Assembly (NCBI RefSeq): GCF_000238315.3
Contig: NZ_CP011924.1
Coordinates: 3,990,001 to 4,054,000, forward strand
Direction of reading: 5' to 3'
DNA: 64,000 nt
Source of the DNA: Pseudoalteromonas piscicida
GTDB lineage: Bacteria; Pseudomonadota; Gammaproteobacteria; Enterobacterales; Alteromonadaceae
The notes below the pieces were generated by a model. The model worked only from the letters and a program-made list of their open reading frames with translations, searched no databases and was not told where the DNA came from. Position numbers and translations under genes: made by a program. Shown in pieces: positions 10,143 to 18,215 of the stretch (its first letter is position 1; each line of letters begins with the position of its first letter).

Positions 10143-10253
10143 ATGAGAAAAACAACAAAGATTGTTGATAAGGTATGTATTGAGAAAGCATGGAAGCAGC
10201 GACCAAGTGACCGCGATAACATATCTTACGGTTATGGAGAGTCGATCGCATGA
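10143..10253 (+). CDS. Small hypothetical protein (36 aa) leading a two-gene operon
   Basis: ATG at 10143 preceded by a strong ribosome site (GGAAGGAG, 5 bp spacing). It ends in TGA that overlaps the next start as ATGA, a typical coupling signal. The peptide is basic at its N-terminus (MRKTTKIVDKV) and has no signal peptide. It is not recognised; it could be a leader peptide controlling the downstream membrane protein or a small protein in its own right. Confidence 0.55.
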   Translation: MRKTTKIVDKVCIEKAWKQRPSDRDNISYGYGESIA

Positions 10254-10648
10254 AATGGAAAGTCTTATTTTATTTCTTACTACTGACGTTTATTGCCTCA
10301 ATCTATGATGCATTTACGCTGCCGGATCATTTAGCAATAGAATCAAGCATGTTTACTGGGATTGTGTTATTGGTCGCAGATCTCTTAAATGTATTTGGTG
10401 CCTTTTGCGTCGCTTATGGCAAGCGTCCTATCACAGATGTGTGGTTTTGGAGCGTGTCATTAGCACTATTTATTGCTGCCAATGTTTACATTCAGATCCA
10501 AGCATTTATTCAGTTTCGTATTGGCTATACGGTCGATGAGATGATTGTTCATTCGATTATTTTTCTCGTCGTATTAATCATATCGTCGCTACCTATGGTC
10601 AAGTTGATTGGTGAAGCTTATAAACGAGGTAGTAAACAGACGGCTTAG
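10250..10648 (+). CDS. Small integral membrane protein, unknown function
   Basis: 132 aa with about four hydrophobic helices (roughly 5-22, 30-55, 65-85 and 100-120). The start overlaps the stop of the preceding 36-codon ORF. No family motif is recognised and there are no obvious catalytic residues. Confidence 0.7.
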   Translation: MKWKVLFYFLLLTFIASIYDAFTLPDHLAIESSMFTGIVLLVADLLNVFGAFCVAYGKRPITDVWFWSVSLALFIAANVYIQIQAFIQFRIGYTVDEMIVHSIIFLVVLIISSLPMVKLIGEAYKRGSKQTA

Positions 10649-10663
10649 TTTAGTCCAATTAAC

Positions 10664-11374
10664 TTAGTCCAAAGTGTTTTGTGTTTTTAATGTCTCAGTC
10701 GGTGTAATGCCAAACTGCCGTTTAAACGTACGGCTCAAATGAGCGCTATCTGCAAACCCCGCGAGCATGGCTGCTTGTGTAAGGTTGTTGCCGTGTTGTA
10801 TGGCGACAACTGAGCAGATCAGCCTGCGCCACAGCACATAAGGTCGCCATGCTATCCCCACTTGCTCGGTAAACAGGTGTAAAAAGCGACTTGGCGAGAG
10901 ATAAAGTGACTCGGCAATCGTATTGGCGCTGAAGTGACTGGGTTTAAGGCAGGTTTGTGCGCTAAAGCACGCATCTAATTGCGCCAATACATGGTCAATT
11001 CGTGGATCTAAATCCGTCTTCGTTAGCTTGGTAAGTCCCACTATGTGTATCAACTCAGCAAGCTTGGCATTGCTATTTGGTGCGGTATTTATCTTGATTG
11101 CTGCGCAGTTATTGCCCTGTAGTTGCTTACCATACAAGCTTTTTGGCTCGACTAATATTACCCATCCTGAGGTCATTTTTAAGCTATGCTCTACGCCGCC
11201 TGCAATTACGCTCGGGCCAAATAGCGTCTTGTCACCGACTTGTGCGATACAGTCGCTCACGGGCAAGTTGATTTGAATAAGGTGATGTGAATGGCACGCG
11301 GCATTCAAGTCTTTGACAAAGGAAGCGAATATACCCGGAGTGAGGTGCAGCATAAAAACAGCCGAGGCGTTCAC
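10664..11374 (-). CDS. AraC-family transcriptional regulator
   Basis: 236-aa regulator with a C-terminal AraC DNA-binding domain. The first helix-turn-helix includes SPSRFLHLFTEQVGI and the second is ATQAAMLAGFADSAHLSRTF-like followed by the conserved FGITPTE. The N-terminal half is a cupin-like ligand region. Translation may start at the second Met, 18 bp in (MLHLTPGIF, from base 11356). It lies 14 bp after ppaC in the same direction, so it may be transcribed from the ppaC promoter as well as its own. Target genes are unknown. Confidence 0.82.
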   Translation of the reverse strand: MNASAVFMLHLTPGIFASFVKDLNAACHSHHLIQINLPVSDCIAQVGDKTLFGPSVIAGGVEHSLKMTSGWVILVEPKSLYGKQLQGNNCAAIKINTAPNSNAKLAELIHIVGLTKLTKTDLDPRIDHVLAQLDACFSAQTCLKPSHFSANTIAESLYLSPSRFLHLFTEQVGIAWRPYVLWRRLICSVVAIQHGNNLTQAAMLAGFADSAHLSRTFKRQFGITPTETLKTQNTLD

Positions 11375-11388
11375 CTCGGCGGACAGTA

Positions 11389-12312
11389 TTAACCAGCGAA
11401 TGCGTCTTGCAATGGTGGCACAACTTGCTTTTTACGGCTCAGTACGCCGTCTAACCATACTTTGCTTGCTTCAGGCTCTACGTTGTATGCTTTTGCGATG
11501 ATCGCTTCATCATCAGAAGCGATCAGCATTTGTGAGCCTTCTTTCATGATATCAGTAAGTAGTAGCATCACACTGTGGCGATTACCTTCTTCTTTTAATT
11601 TCGCGATATCGGCATGTAGTTCATCTTTGATCTTATCAAATACGGCAAGATCAACCACTTCAAGCTGGCCAATACCAACAAGGTTGCCATTCATGTTAAA
11701 GTCTTTGAAATCACGCATGACCAGGTCACGAATAGGTGTGTCTTCAACTGCTGATTTCACCTTGAACATTTCCATGCCAAGCTCTTTAGCATCATCAACA
11801 CCTGCGATTTTTGCAAGTGCTTCAACACATTTGATATCCGCAGTGATACAAGTTGGTGATTTGAAGATGACTGTGTCGCTTAAGATTGCACACATCATGA
11901 TGCCAGCAATGTTTGCTGGGATTTCTACATCGTAGAAGTCGTACATCATTTTAATAATCGTGTTACTACAGCCAACAGGGCGGATCCAACACTCAAGTGG
12001 TGTTGAGGTTGTAAGGTCACCTAGTTTGTGGTGATCAACTACGCCAACTACAGTTGCTTTATCGATGTCGTCTGGTGCTTGCGTTTTTTCAGTGTGGTCA
12101 ACGATATACACATTTTCGCCAGCATAGCTCATCTTAAGCTCTGGTGCTTCAAAACCAAAACGGTCAAGAATAAACTGAGTCTCCGGTGAGACTTCACCCA
12201 AACGCGTTGGGATTGCTTCTTCACCAATTTGGTTTTTTAAATAAGCAAGTGCGATTGCACCGCAGATTGAATCTGAATCAGGGATCTTATGACCCACTAC
12301 ATACATTGCCAT
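11389..12312 (-). CDS. ppaC: Manganese-dependent inorganic pyrophosphatase (family II)
   Basis: Cytosolic DHH-family enzyme that splits pyrophosphate to two phosphates. The 307-aa protein has the expected length. Metal ligands are visible in VGHKIPDSDSICGA (about 6-19), VDHTEK, and the DHH motif GVVDHHKLGD near residue 90. A C-terminal RKK-type substrate clamp is present (SRKKQ). The upstream region (12313-12513) separates it divergently from the next gene. Confidence 0.95.
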   Translation of the reverse strand: MAMYVVGHKIPDSDSICGAIALAYLKNQIGEEAIPTRLGEVSPETQFILDRFGFEAPELKMSYAGENVYIVDHTEKTQAPDDIDKATVVGVVDHHKLGDLTTSTPLECWIRPVGCSNTIIKMMYDFYDVEIPANIAGIMMCAILSDTVIFKSPTCITADIKCVEALAKIAGVDDAKELGMEMFKVKSAVEDTPIRDLVMRDFKDFNMNGNLVGIGQLEVVDLAVFDKIKDELHADIAKLKEEGNRHSVMLLLTDIMKEGSQMLIASDDEAIIAKAYNVEPEASKVWLDGVLSRKKQVVPPLQDAFAG

Positions 12313-12513
12313 TGACGGAACTCCTTAAAATTTTGCCCACATTCTAGCAAAATAACTTGTCATTTAAATAGTGTAAATGCGCAATTTGGCGTAGATAGCG
12401 TGCGCTAGTGACAGATTATTGAATTAGGCGAAATAGCCTAGGCGAGCAAGGGCTAATTGAGCATGTATAAATACAAATTAGTATTATACACTAACCGTTC
12501 AAACGCTTAGGAG

Positions 12514-13005
12514 ATGGGTATGATTCAAATGAGCCGTAAGGCGTGGAATAACGTGGTGATCTTTTCCATGTTACTGATGATCTTTTTTCTCAACGGCCTC
12601 CACTATAAATTGAATCCCAGTGACGACAAAGCAAAGATACAAGCTGTGCTGCCAGAGCAAAGCTTTGTCTTAACCGTGGCATTTCCTGGCTATAAAATTG
12701 AACGCATTGGTACAAGCTGGCGTATAGAGTTACCGCAAGGCTCAAACCAGAGCTTTAATGAAGATGCCTTACGTGCGCTTGTTGCCAAGTGGCAAAGTTT
12801 ACAGCTATTGGTTGTTGAGGCGCCAAAGCAGTTGGAGCCAGCGCTGAGCGCTGCGCAGTTTTGGCTGGCAACTCAAGAGCTTCCGCTTAGCTACCAGCTG
12901 TATCGAAGCGATAATGGCTTTGTATTATTTGATAAACAACAACAGCGTTGGTTTGAGCTTGATAGCGTGCAAGCCAAAGCATTATTTCTACCGATAGAAT
13001 TGTAA
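12514..13005 (+). CDS. Membrane-anchored hypothetical protein
   Basis: 163 aa with one N-terminal TM helix (VVIFSMLLMIFFLNGLHY, about 14-31) and a C-terminal soluble region that should be periplasmic. No family is recognised. It is preceded by AGGAG about 5 bp before ATG 12514; an ATG 15 bp later is possible. It lies 31 bp before mutM and is probably co-transcribed with it. Confidence 0.75.
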   Translation: MGMIQMSRKAWNNVVIFSMLLMIFFLNGLHYKLNPSDDKAKIQAVLPEQSFVLTVAFPGYKIERIGTSWRIELPQGSNQSFNEDALRALVAKWQSLQLLVVEAPKQLEPALSAAQFWLATQELPLSYQLYRSDNGFVLFDKQQQRWFELDSVQAKALFLPIEL

Positions 13006-13036
13006 TACCTCAAACCACACAGTAATAGAGTGAATT

Positions 13037-13846
13037 ATGCCTGAGTTACCAGAAGTCGAAGTGAGCCGTTTAGGCATTCAACCGTATTTAGAGCAACATA
13101 TTATCCAAAGCGTAAAAGTACACAATGGTAAGCTGAGATGGCCCGTACCAGAAGAAGTACAATTGCTTGAAGGTGAGAAGGTGCTTGCGGTTAAGCGACG
13201 GGCAAAATATTTGCTTATCGAATCCAAGCATGGCACTGCGATTTTGCATTTGGGGATGTCAGGAAACTTACGTGTTGTTGATAATACTGAGCCGCTAAAA
13301 AAGCATGATCATGTGGAGATCATTCTGGCCTCAGGTAAGTCGCTCAGATTAAATGACCCGCGTCGCTTTGGCGCTTTTTTATGGCAAGGTACGGGCGAAG
13401 ATCATAGCGTTTTTGAAAAGCTGGGTCCTGAGCCGTTGACCGAGCTTTTTACTGCAGAGTACTTATTTGAAAAAAGCAGAGGCAAAAAGCAGCCGATTAA
13501 ACAATTTGTTATGGATAATCATGTGGTGGTTGGTGTGGGTAATATTTATGCCAATGAATCTTTATTTAAAGCGGGGATCCACCCCAAAAAAGAAGCTGGT
13601 AAAATTTCACTTAAACGCTACCAATTACTGACACCGATCATCAAGGAAACCTTAAGTGCAGCTATCAAACAAGGGGGAACGACACTCAAAGACTTTGCTC
13701 AAAGTGATGGTAAACCGGGTTATTTTACTCAAGAATTACTGGTGTATGGTCGCAAAGGTGAGCCTTGCGTAAGTTGCGAAACGCCATTAAAAGAAATACG
13801 CCTAGGGCAACGCAGCACAGTGTATTGCTCTAAATGTCAGCGCTAA
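13037..13846 (+). CDS. mutM: Formamidopyrimidine-DNA glycosylase
   Basis: Base-excision repair enzyme that removes 8-oxoguanine and formamidopyrimidines and nicks the abasic site. The N-terminus is PELPEVE, with catalytic Pro2 and Glu3. The helix-two-turn-helix segment [10 protein letters not shown] is at about 169-178. The C-terminal zinc finger has Cys pairs in CVSC and CSKC. At 269 aa it is of normal length. A strong terminator overlaps the region after the stop. Confidence 0.97.
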   Translation: MPELPEVEVSRLGIQPYLEQHIIQSVKVHNGKLRWPVPEEVQLLEGEKVLAVKRRAKYLLIESKHGTAILHLGMSGNLRVVDNTEPLKKHDHVEIILASGKSLRLNDPRRFGAFLWQGTGEDHSVFEKLGPEPLTELFTAEYLFEKSRGKKQPIKQFVMDNHVVVGVGNIYANESLFKAGIHPKKEAGKISLKRYQLLTPIIKETLSAAIKQGGTTLKDFAQSDGKPGYFTQELLVYGRKGEPCVSCETPLKEIRLGQRSTVYCSKCQR

Positions 13847-13853
13847 ATAAAGT

Positions 13854-13879
13854 GCAGGCTAGGAGCCTGCGGTTTTAAA
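13854..13879. terminator. Terminator between convergent mutM and fapA-like gene
   Basis: Perfect 7-bp stem GCAGGCT / AGCCTGC with a 3-nt loop, followed by GGTTTT. It overlaps the stop codon of the minus-strand gene. Confidence 0.7.
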
Positions 13880-15478
13880 GTCTATTTTAACTTGGTTTTC
13901 TTGTAGCGTTGCTGAGCAAGGGGGATAACTGCGGGTTGTTTTATACACGCGGTCAAAAATATGGATTTCAACCCCTGAATGAAGTGCTTTGTTTGCTGCA
14001 AGTTTTGTGTTCTCGAGTAGTTCGTGTAAGTCGTGATCAAGCTGGCTGAGCTTTTGCTCAAGGTGCTCGGCTTGCTGGCAGTAGTGCATCTGTGTTGCGC
14101 CAATTTTAGTTTTGAGTTGCTGCTTTTTAGCTGCGTCTTTTACTAACTCTGCTTTTTCAATCGCTTGCTGTAGTTGATCTAGGGCATCATTGGTGGCGGC
14201 GACTTCTTTGAACAGGGTGTCGGTTTCCTGGGTGATTTTAAGGCCTTTGCGTGCCAGATAAATCATCATCTTAGCGCCAGATTCACTGCCAATCTCTCCT
14301 GCAACCACCATTTGTGCATCGATAATTGAGCCGCCTATCAGCTTGCCATTTGGATGATCGCCTGCGCCAACTTGTATCAGCTTTTGCGCTTTAATATCGC
14401 AGTGGTTGCTTTGCTTATTGATAATAATGTTATCGCCTTCAAGGTAAGTATATTGCCCATGGGCAATCTCAACATTGCCTTTGGCGATAAGTTTGCAAGT
14501 TAAGCCTTGCTCATTATTTTGATGGTCAACATGGCCTATCACGCCACCTCGCACTTCAATATGACCACCAGCGATAAGTTCTCCAGATTCTACCGTGCCG
14601 AGCACTGTGATATCACCTTGTGCGGTAACGCGCATACCAGGTTCTATATTATGAGTGACTATGACGCTGCCATTAAAGTCGACATGACCACTTTTTACTG
14701 TGACATCGGCAATCGTAAATACATCATCCACGCGCATACCATTGGCGATATCTGAGGGGCAACCTGCGATAGTTGCGATAAGCTCTAGTGGGTTGTTGGG
14801 GTTGATCTCGGTGCCTTCACCCGCCATAAGCTGGAACGATTCGCCGGGCTTTGCTTCAATACTTTCACCGCTAACCGTAAAGCCTTCTTTACCTGGCGTT
14901 GCGGGCTTTTGAGTGACCAGTAAATCTCCCGGTGCAACGCTTGCAAGCTTACCAAAGTCACGCATATCAACGGTGCCATCTTCACGCATTCTAGGCTGCT
15001 TGAGCCTTTCTTTTAAAGTTTGTACGTGCGGCAGTAATTTTGCTGACTGGCCGTCTTGTGGGGGTCGGCCTTGGGCGATTAGCCCAGATGCCTCTTCACC
15101 TGGTGGAAGTTCAAATTGTTTGCGCAGGATATTTTCTAGGTAAGCTTGCTTATAGCCACGACTGACGCCAGCTTTGACAATGGCTTTTTTCGCTTCTTCT
15201 AATGATATCGCTTTACCACCACGAGCCGTTTTAAGTTGCCCAAAGGCCTGCATTTTATCGTCACTTAAGGTGACTTCAAATTCAGCATCATGTTGTTTAG
15301 CAACAACAATTTGGCTCTCGGGGAAGTCGCTTTGGAAAAAGGCATTAATCGAGTCGTGATCGATTTCGCAATCGGCAAATTGTGACTTTTCAAGGGCTTC
15401 AATCACAAACGCGGCACTGGGCGGTGAAGCAGACTTCACATCCATTAAGATATTGCCATTGTGCGCAAGCTTGAACAC
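13859..15478 (-). CDS. FapA/DUF342-family polymer-forming protein
   Basis: 539 aa with the FapA layout: an N-terminal region, then a right-handed beta-helix rich in GxIxVxGxV-type turns (about 230-390, for example GDITVLGTVESGELIAGG), then a long coiled coil (about 400-490). In Vibrio, FapA-family proteins affect polar flagellar or signalling functions; DUF342 proteins often form large cytoplasmic assemblies. The role here is not settled by its neighbours. There is no signal peptide, so it is cytoplasmic. Confidence 0.75.
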   Translation of the reverse strand: MFKLAHNGNILMDVKSASPPSAAFVIEALEKSQFADCEIDHDSINAFFQSDFPESQIVVAKQHDAEFEVTLSDDKMQAFGQLKTARGGKAISLEEAKKAIVKAGVSRGYKQAYLENILRKQFELPPGEEASGLIAQGRPPQDGQSAKLLPHVQTLKERLKQPRMREDGTVDMRDFGKLASVAPGDLLVTQKPATPGKEGFTVSGESIEAKPGESFQLMAGEGTEINPNNPLELIATIAGCPSDIANGMRVDDVFTIADVTVKSGHVDFNGSVIVTHNIEPGMRVTAQGDITVLGTVESGELIAGGHIEVRGGVIGHVDHQNNEQGLTCKLIAKGNVEIAHGQYTYLEGDNIIINKQSNHCDIKAQKLIQVGAGDHPNGKLIGGSIIDAQMVVAGEIGSESGAKMMIYLARKGLKITQETDTLFKEVAATNDALDQLQQAIEKAELVKDAAKKQQLKTKIGATQMHYCQQAEHLEQKLSQLDHDLHELLENTKLAANKALHSGVEIHIFDRVYKTTRSYPPCSATLQENQVKIDFKTAGS

Positions 15479-15642
15479 GATAACTGCCTCGTCGAATTTT
15501 TATCCTATAGTTTCAGCTTGCTAAATAAACATCAATTGGTCAAGTGCTTAGGCCAATTTTCTTACGTTAATATGGGTTAAGTTAAAAAACAGAAATAAAT
15601 CGTGATTTTCTAATACTTTCAGGTGAATAAAAATCAGCGCGC

Positions 15643-16536
15643 TTAAAAATGTGCGGGCTTATCACGCGCTTCTTGCAGCAGGATTTTAATCGCTTCAGGA
15701 ACAACCTTTTTCTGTGTTGAAATCGCATAAAAATACTCATAAATATTAGGCAGTTCCTGATACTGCTGTAGCACCCCTTGGGCTATTTCGTCTTTTACTA
15801 CTACGGCTGGTAAAACAGCCACCGCGCCACTGTCTCGTGCCAGTAGTCGCATCATCGCCATATCGTCGACCTCTGCCAAAATGTTGGGGAAATACTGATA
15901 CTGAGCGCACAGTGCATTAAATGCGGTGCGTAAATCTGAGTTGGCAGGTGGCAAGATCCAGCGTGTTTTTTCAAAGCCTTGTGGAAATGGCGTGCTTGGC
16001 TTGAGCGCAGGCGGACCAATGATCGCCAGCGGTTGCTTGGCTACTAGTTGGCACTGCCAATAGGGGTCTGACGTATCTAGATTTATTGTTCGGTTGGTAA
16101 GCACTAAGTCCAGCTCATAATTAGTTAAGCCGTTGAGTAGCTCTGAAATACTGCCTGACTTTAACTTAAATTGTACATCGCTGCGTCGCATCAAAGGGCT
16201 AATAAAAGCTTCTACAAAATTACGTGACAGAGTGGTCAACACCCCAATAGTTACGTGGGTAGTTGACTGTACGCCTTTGCTTAGCAAGGCTTCGAGCTCT
16301 TGCCCTGTGGTAAAAATATCATCGGCATAGCTTAATACCTTTTTACCCTGATCGGTAAGCATTAGGCTGCGGCCTACACGCTCAAATAGCGATACTCCGA
16401 CATTATGTTCCAACTGTTTGATTTGCGCAGAGAGCGCAGATTGCGAAACATGTAATTCTTTAGCGGCTTGAGTCAGGTTTCCGAGCTTGGCAACCTGCCA
16501 AAAGTAGTAAAGGTGGTGATAATTAAGTCGGCTCAT
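15643..16536 (-). CDS. LysR-family regulator divergent to dabBA
   Basis: 297-aa LysR protein close to the NhaR type. The N-terminal winged HTH includes LTQAAKELHVSQSALSAQIK (about 20-39), followed by an effector domain (~90-290). It stands back-to-back with dabB, with 110 bp between the starts. This is the classic arrangement for a LysR protein controlling its divergent neighbour, so it is the likely regulator of the inorganic-carbon transporter. The inducer is not predictable. Confidence 0.85.
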   Translation of the reverse strand: MSRLNYHHLYYFWQVAKLGNLTQAAKELHVSQSALSAQIKQLEHNVGVSLFERVGRSLMLTDQGKKVLSYADDIFTTGQELEALLSKGVQSTTHVTIGVLTTLSRNFVEAFISPLMRRSDVQFKLKSGSISELLNGLTNYELDLVLTNRTINLDTSDPYWQCQLVAKQPLAIIGPPALKPSTPFPQGFEKTRWILPPANSDLRTAFNALCAQYQYFPNILAEVDDMAMMRLLARDSGAVAVLPAVVVKDEIAQGVLQQYQELPNIYEYFYAISTQKKVVPEAIKILLQEARDKPAHF

Positions 16537-16646
16537 CTATGTATAAGTAAAATAGAACGAATAGTTAAATTATATCTATTTTTATTAAATTAAAAAGGTT
16601 GGAATAATGACCTAATTCAAGACTTAGGTGAGAACCATAGAAAGCG

Positions 16647-18215
16647 ATGATTAATATCTTAGTGGTGTTGTTGCTATTACACTTTTTGATTGCTGCGTCT
16701 TTCATGAGCAAAGCGTCTCGTAGTAACGCTGGGTTATTTCGTATCGCGAACGGTTTTGCCATCGGTGTGGCAATTTGTATCGCTCTTGGCTGGGGGAGTT
16801 GGGCAACGCAAGGTGATATTGCTAGTGGCCTGTTTGAAATAAACTTTTTACGGCTTAGCGTGGTGTCATTAATTGGCTTTATGAGCTTTATTTTACTGCG
16901 TTACTCCATTCACTATTTACATGGTGAAAAACACCGGGGCCGCTATTTTCGCTATCTACTTACCACATTACTGAGCGTGACTATTGTGGTGCTTAGTAAT
17001 CACCTAATCCTATTTTGGTTGGCTTGGGTCGGCATTAGTTTGAGTCTCCATCGTCTACTGCTGTTTTATCCTAACCGCCCGAGAGCGGCATTGGCCGCAC
17101 ACAAAAAGTTTATTTTGGCGCGCTTGGCAGAAAGTGCATTGCTTGGGGCTTTTATTTGTATCTACCTCAGCACTGGCATGCTCCAGCTTAATGGCATCAC
17201 CGACTATTACTTAACTCACGCAACGACACTGACTGTGCTAGAGCAATCTGCAGCTGGCTTACTTGCAATTGTGGCACTGATAAAGTGCGCGCAACTGCCA
17301 GTGCATGGCTGGTTGATGCAAGTGGTTGAATCGCCCACACCGGTGAGTGCGCTGCTGCATGCAGGGATCATTAATTTGGGCGGTTTTTTGGTGATGATGT
17401 TTGGCCCTTTGATTTTACGTGTAGAAGCTGCGAAATGGCTGATCTTAATCGTGGCAGGAATAACGACATTATTGGCCGCACTTATCATGACAACGCGGAT
17501 CAGTTTAAAAGTGCGTTTGGCTTGGTCAACCTGTGCACAAATGGGACTGATGCTAGTGGAGTGTGCTTTGGGACTTTATGAATTAGCGCTGCTGCACTTA
17601 TTAGCGCATTCAGCCTACAAGGCCCACGCATTTTTAAACTCAAGCCAGTGGATCCATGAAGATTTGACTCGTCGCTTGAGCGACCAGCTTGAACCGCCCT
17701 TGTGGCAATGGCTTATTGCACTTGTCGTGGCAACTGGCCTCACGACAGCTGCTGCAGTCGTCATTGAATATCAAGGTCCTATCAGTATTTGGGGATTAAT
17801 GGTTGGGGCATTAACGGTGTGGTTAGCGCTGCGTTTTGAGGCGCAAGCCCCTAGCAGCTATTTTAGAATCATCACCGCAGCCGTTGTGTTGTTGGCAGCC
17901 TATAGTGCGCAAAAATGGCTATTGCACTTGGTGGTCGCGCTACCAAATGATCTTAGAGCGCAAGCACTCGATGGTGCTGATATTTGGTTGCTCAGCTTAG
18001 TAGTGTTACTCATCGTAGTAAATTATCTGCTCTATTACCGCGCACATTTGGTAACGGTGCAAAAACTCTCTCGGGTGTTGTATGCCGGCCTGTATTTAGA
18101 CGAGTGGATGACACGATTAACCATATTACTTTGGCCCGTCCATTTGCCAAGCATTAAAAAGCAGAAACACCTAGCCATTCATCGCTATGCTGCAGGGCAC
18201 GAGGAGCAGAAGTAA
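16647..18215 (+). CDS. dabB: Inorganic-carbon transporter subunit DabB (NuoL-like)
   Basis: 522-aa polytopic membrane protein of the proton-conducting family (NuoL/MrpA related), with about 13 hydrophobic helices. It carries the conserved VESPTPVSALLHAGIIN segment (about 227-243) and a HLLAHSAYKAHAF motif (about 317-329). In DAB systems this subunit is thought to couple cation flow to bicarbonate/CO2 accumulation by DabA. Its stop overlaps the dabA start (18215), so the pair is translationally coupled. Confidence 0.9.
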   Translation: MINILVVLLLLHFLIAASFMSKASRSNAGLFRIANGFAIGVAICIALGWGSWATQGDIASGLFEINFLRLSVVSLIGFMSFILLRYSIHYLHGEKHRGRYFRYLLTTLLSVTIVVLSNHLILFWLAWVGISLSLHRLLLFYPNRPRAALAAHKKFILARLAESALLGAFICIYLSTGMLQLNGITDYYLTHATTLTVLEQSAAGLLAIVALIKCAQLPVHGWLMQVVESPTPVSALLHAGIINLGGFLVMMFGPLILRVEAAKWLILIVAGITTLLAALIMTTRISLKVRLAWSTCAQMGLMLVECALGLYELALLHLLAHSAYKAHAFLNSSQWIHEDLTRRLSDQLEPPLWQWLIALVVATGLTTAAAVVIEYQGPISIWGLMVGALTVWLALRFEAQAPSSYFRIITAAVVLLAAYSAQKWLLHLVVALPNDLRAQALDGADIWLLSLVVLLIVVNYLLYYRAHLVTVQKLSRVLYAGLYLDEWMTRLTILLWPVHLPSIKKQKHLAIHRYAAGHEEQK

